Assembly: GCA_021772615.1 (NCBI GenBank)
Contig: JAJFLQ010000053.1
Coordinates: forward strand, 26,401-90,400
Direction of reading: 5' to 3'
Source: Verrucomicrobiota bacterium
GTDB taxonomy: Bacteria; Verrucomicrobiota; Lentisphaeria; JABSQK01; JAJFLO01
DNA length: 64,000 nucleotides
Part shown: positions 62,307-64,000 of the stretch, piece after piece
How the letters are laid out: the number at the start of each line of letters is the position of its first letter
Numbering within the stretch: position 1 is the first letter of the stretch
Translations under genes and position numbers: made by a program
The notes under the pieces: generated by a model
Database searches by the model: none
What the model was told of the DNA's origin: nothing
What the model saw: the letters and a program-made list of their open reading frames with translations, nothing else

Positions 62307-63004
62307 CGCTTCTGCCGGTCCTGGAGCACGAGGTCGGCGAGGTAGAGGTCCCACGGCGTGTCGATATCGATCGAGCGCTCGGGAGGCATGATGTAACCGT
62401 AGGTCTTTGTCGGGAACAGCGTGCATTTTTTCAGCAGCACGTCGCGCCGTATGAGATACAGTGCGCCGTTGAGCGCATAGGCTTCCGGCAGCTCCTGGCG
62501 CTGCGACTTACGGTCGGTGACGGTGATGAAGTCCGAAATTTTTCCGTCCTGCTCCATCCGCTTTATCCAGTAGGGATGCTGATGTGCCGGGCATACACTG
62601 ACTGCTGCGTCTGCGTTCTTCTCATAGATCAAACCTACGATTTGTTCGATATCACTGGTCGTGACAAGCGGCGCTGTTGGCTGCATGAGCAGAATCAATT
62701 CAGGTCTGACATTCTCGTTGTCGCTGAGCCATTCGACGGCATGGATGAGGGTATCGATCGACGTCGCATTATCCGTCGCCAAGCCGGGCGGTCGGGCGAA
62801 GGGTACATCTGCGCCTGCCCGACGGGCGCTGTCGGCAATGGCCTGATCATCCGTGGAAACCACAACCCGGCTGATCTGCGGCGTTGCCAACGCCGTTTCG
62901 ATACACCAGGTCACCAACGGCTTTCCGGCAACTTTCGCGAGATTCTTGTGCGGCACGCCCTTGGAGCCGCCGCGGGCCGGTATGATGGCGATTGTCTCAA
63001 TCAT
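62303..63004 (-). CDS. neuA: CMP-nonulosonate synthetase (NeuA/LegF type)
   Basis: Product of 233 aa. IAIIPARGGSKGVPHKNLAKVAGKPLV holds the CTP-binding Arg/Lys-rich motif, VVVSTDDQAIADSARRAGADVPFARPP follows, then LILLMQPTAPLVTTSDIEQIV near residue 105 and NGALYLIRRDVL near residue 180. It activates the NeuB product to a CMP sugar. Its start overlaps the stop of the regulator gene, and its stop overlaps the start of neuB, so the order regulator-neuA-neuB is tightly coupled. Confidence 0.92.
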   Translation of the reverse strand: MIETIAIIPARGGSKGVPHKNLAKVAGKPLVTWCIETALATPQISRVVVSTDDQAIADSARRAGADVPFARPPGLATDNATSIDTLIHAVEWLSDNENVRPELILLMQPTAPLVTTSDIEQIVGLIYEKNADAAVSVCPAHQHPYWIKRMEQDGKISDFITVTDRKSQRQELPEAYALNGALYLIRRDVLLKKCTLFPTKTYGYIMPPERSIDIDTPWDLYLADLVLQDRQKR

Positions 63005-63594
63005 CAGAATATCCAGCGGAACGTGCCGTTGTCCTCGACGCCCGGCGGCAAATACTGGGATGCCATCGGTTGCTTCTTGTCGTACATGCAGACAACGATC
63101 GCCGTTTCCCGGGCGTTGCGCAGCTGTTTCATCGGTGTAATCGGAAGATTAATAAACGACCGATCCTCGGATTCGTAATCGTATACACTGGTTAGATTAA
63201 GACGCCACTCCTGTACACCGAGGAAGGTGATTTCCGCGAGGTCGCCGGCGCCGAGGAAGCCGATGGTGCGGCTACCGTTCCTGGATAGCTCACGGCAGAC
63301 ATCGGCGCTGCGCTTCCGGGCCTCGTGATAAAAATGCATGGAGAACTCAAAAAACTCCATCGTCAACCGCGCCTTCTCCATAATCCCTTTCGGGGTCAGG
63401 AAGTAGTCCCAGCGCCGTGAATGAATGACCTTCACGTGCAGCAACCCTTTTTCGACCATCTTTTTAAGGATGTCATGGGCCAGACGCACACTGACATCGA
63501 GCTTGCGGGATACCAACCGATTTGTGAGCGTGTGGTCGTGTTCCACATGCTGCAGCAATTTCAAATGGTATAGGTCGTGGTTGTCTATCGCCAT
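63004..63594 (-). CDS. EPS-associated MarR/winged-helix transcriptional regulator with C-terminal Rossmann-like domain
   Basis: Product of about 196 aa. The first 85 residues form a winged helix: YHLKLLQHVEHDHTLTNRLVSRKLDVSVRLAHDILKKMVEKGLL, then YFLTPKGIMEKARLTMEFF. This matches the EPS-associated MarR-like regulators found at the head of polysaccharide loci. After a helix (HFYHEARKRSADV), the second half IGFLGAGDLAEITFLGVQEW near residue 115 looks like a nucleotide- or CoA-binding Rossmann fold that could sense a sugar nucleotide. ATG 63594 is preferred to a TTG at 63645. It probably controls the whole locus from the inverted repeat upstream. Confidence 0.82.
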   Translation of the reverse strand: MAIDNHDLYHLKLLQHVEHDHTLTNRLVSRKLDVSVRLAHDILKKMVEKGLLHVKVIHSRRWDYFLTPKGIMEKARLTMEFFEFSMHFYHEARKRSADVCRELSRNGSRTIGFLGAGDLAEITFLGVQEWRLNLTSVYDYESEDRSFINLPITPMKQLRNARETAIVVCMYDKKQPMASQYLPPGVEDNGTFRWIF

Positions 63595-63831
63595 GGCAGG
63601 ATACGATGGAGCGGGGGTGTCGGTGCAATTCGGGGAATCAATCAAGAGGATTTGGCTTTCGCCATCTCGGTCAAACGTAGATTATTCAATGGTATAGCGC
63701 GGGAGGGGAGCGGTACGTGTTGTGAATCCGGGCAGGCTTCGCCCGGTCACTTGCAGACCTGGCGGGGGGTGGCGCTATCGGTGTTCATTCAGGATCGGGT
63801 GGTCGGCGCAGGTCGACTGTCGCCTCTTTGA

Positions 63832-63871
63832 ATAACGTTACTGACTATAAGGTTACTAAACGTAACGTTAT
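63832..63871 (-). promoter_or_regulatory. Candidate operator/promoter region of the locus
   Basis: ATAACGTTA (63832-63840) and TAACGTTAT (63863-63871) are perfect inverted copies separated by 22 bases, and TTACT/GGTTACT words recur between them. The segment is AT-rich compared with its surroundings. On the minus strand TTATAG within it could act as a -10 box. The spacing of the two arms, about three helical turns centre to centre, suits a dimeric or tetrameric winged-helix regulator such as the one encoded next door. Confidence 0.45.
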
Positions 63872-63932
63872 ATTCCAAGCATAAAATCGAAAAAGGTTGT
63901 GATTCGGGGAAATGAAGCGGGCCGCCGCCATT

Positions 63933-64000
63933 GGGGGGGGCAGGGGCCCGTCGGGGGGGGGGGCGGTGGGGGGTGAGGGGAGTGTGTGGTGGGGTGGAGG
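63933..64000. other. G-run-rich terminal sequence, probable artefact
   Basis: Runs of eight to ten G alternate with short GT/GA stretches up to the last base. Long G-runs at a contig end are typical of two-colour sequencing reads with lost signal. The base composition is unlike anything else in the window. Confidence 0.7.

Larger units (their letters stand above)
4288..63594 (-). other. Unidirectional surface-polysaccharide biosynthesis locus
   Basis: Fifty-four consecutive minus-strand genes encode nucleotide-sugar synthesis, modification, glycosyl transfer and ABC export, with a transcriptional regulator at the promoter-proximal right end. Start and stop codons overlap or nearly touch at most junctions, which suggests long, translationally coupled transcripts. 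Gaps of 100-400 bases at about 6.2, 7.6, 9.3, 12.6, 13.7, 17.9, 50.2, 56.4 and 61.2 kb mark likely operon or cassette boundaries; several contain the palindromic repeat. The product is probably an O-antigen- or capsule-like glycan. Confidence 0.85.
63595..64000. other. Upstream region of the polysaccharide locus and contig end
   Basis: About 400 bases. No gene is evident. A 9-bp perfect inverted repeat lies at 63832-63871, roughly 240 bases before the regulator start, leaving a long leader. The last 70 bases are almost entirely G-runs with few other bases and are probably sequencing or assembly artefact. Confidence 0.5.

Noticed and set aside
1..64000. tRNA, rRNA genes or insertion-sequence transposases
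   Set aside because: None was recognised on either strand; no open frame resembles a transposase or integrase.

Overview
The window is a Gram-negative bacterial chromosome segment of moderate to high GC content. It carries an outer-membrane porin with a signal peptide and a C-terminal Phe, plus a very large surface-polysaccharide locus. The phylum cannot be fixed from the sequence. The G-run-rich right end looks like the end of a contig, so this is probably a draft or metagenome assembly.

Layout. Bases 1-4.3 kb are the flank: the 3' end of a HAD-type hydrolase gene, an NADP isocitrate dehydrogenase on the minus strand, and a divergently transcribed LbtU/coiled-coil type porin followed by a strong terminator. 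From about 4.29 to 63.6 kb every convincing gene is on the minus strand. Many genes overlap by ATGA or TAATG or are separated by only a few bases, so transcription runs from right to left. It starts beside an EPS-type MarR/winged-helix regulator (63.0-63.6 kb) and ends with an asparagine-synthetase-like amidotransferase (4.3 kb).

In transcription order the locus holds these blocks. (1) Regulator, NeuA-, NeuB- and NeuC-type enzymes (a sialic/legionaminic-type nonulosonate pathway), a PHP-fold phosphoesterase, an ATP-grasp enzyme, an SDR and a methyltransferase. (2) NDP-sugar tailoring: an SDR epimerase, a nucleotidyltransferase-kinase fusion with HldE domains in reversed order, another SDR, a split transketolase, a HAD phosphatase, an RmlB-like dehydratase, a methyltransferase and an MDR dehydrogenase. 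(3) An ABC-2 exporter (Wzm/Wzt type, with a C-terminal Wzt domain) and glycosyltransferases. (4) An RmlD-like reductase, two zinc-binding sugar C-methyltransferases and a WbuC-like cupin. (5) Two sugar aminotransferases, a HAD protein, an aminoglycoside-phosphotransferase-like kinase, a PhyH oxygenase and a TIGR04372-like glycosyltransferase. (6) A second nonulosonate block of pseudaminate type (PseB, PseC, an SpsF-type cytidylyltransferase, PseG, a PseH-like protein, PseI), interrupted by a Gfo/Idh oxidoreductase and a class III aminotransferase. (7) Methyltransferases, four GT4 and one GT2 glycosyltransferases, three polytopic ArnT/GT39-like membrane proteins and two AsnB amidotransferases. 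The locus reads as a factory for a complex glycan with two different nonulosonic acids and amino-, C-methyl- and perhaps two-carbon-branched sugars, exported by an ABC transporter. No Wzx, Wzy, initiating phosphoglycosyltransferase or exosortase was seen.

Non-coding features of note are a dispersed palindromic repeat family (six sites) whose hairpin stem changes with compensation, a roughly 114-bp cruciform-like element, a nine-copy heptanucleotide repeat immediately before an asnB start codon, and a 9-bp inverted repeat upstream of the regulator.
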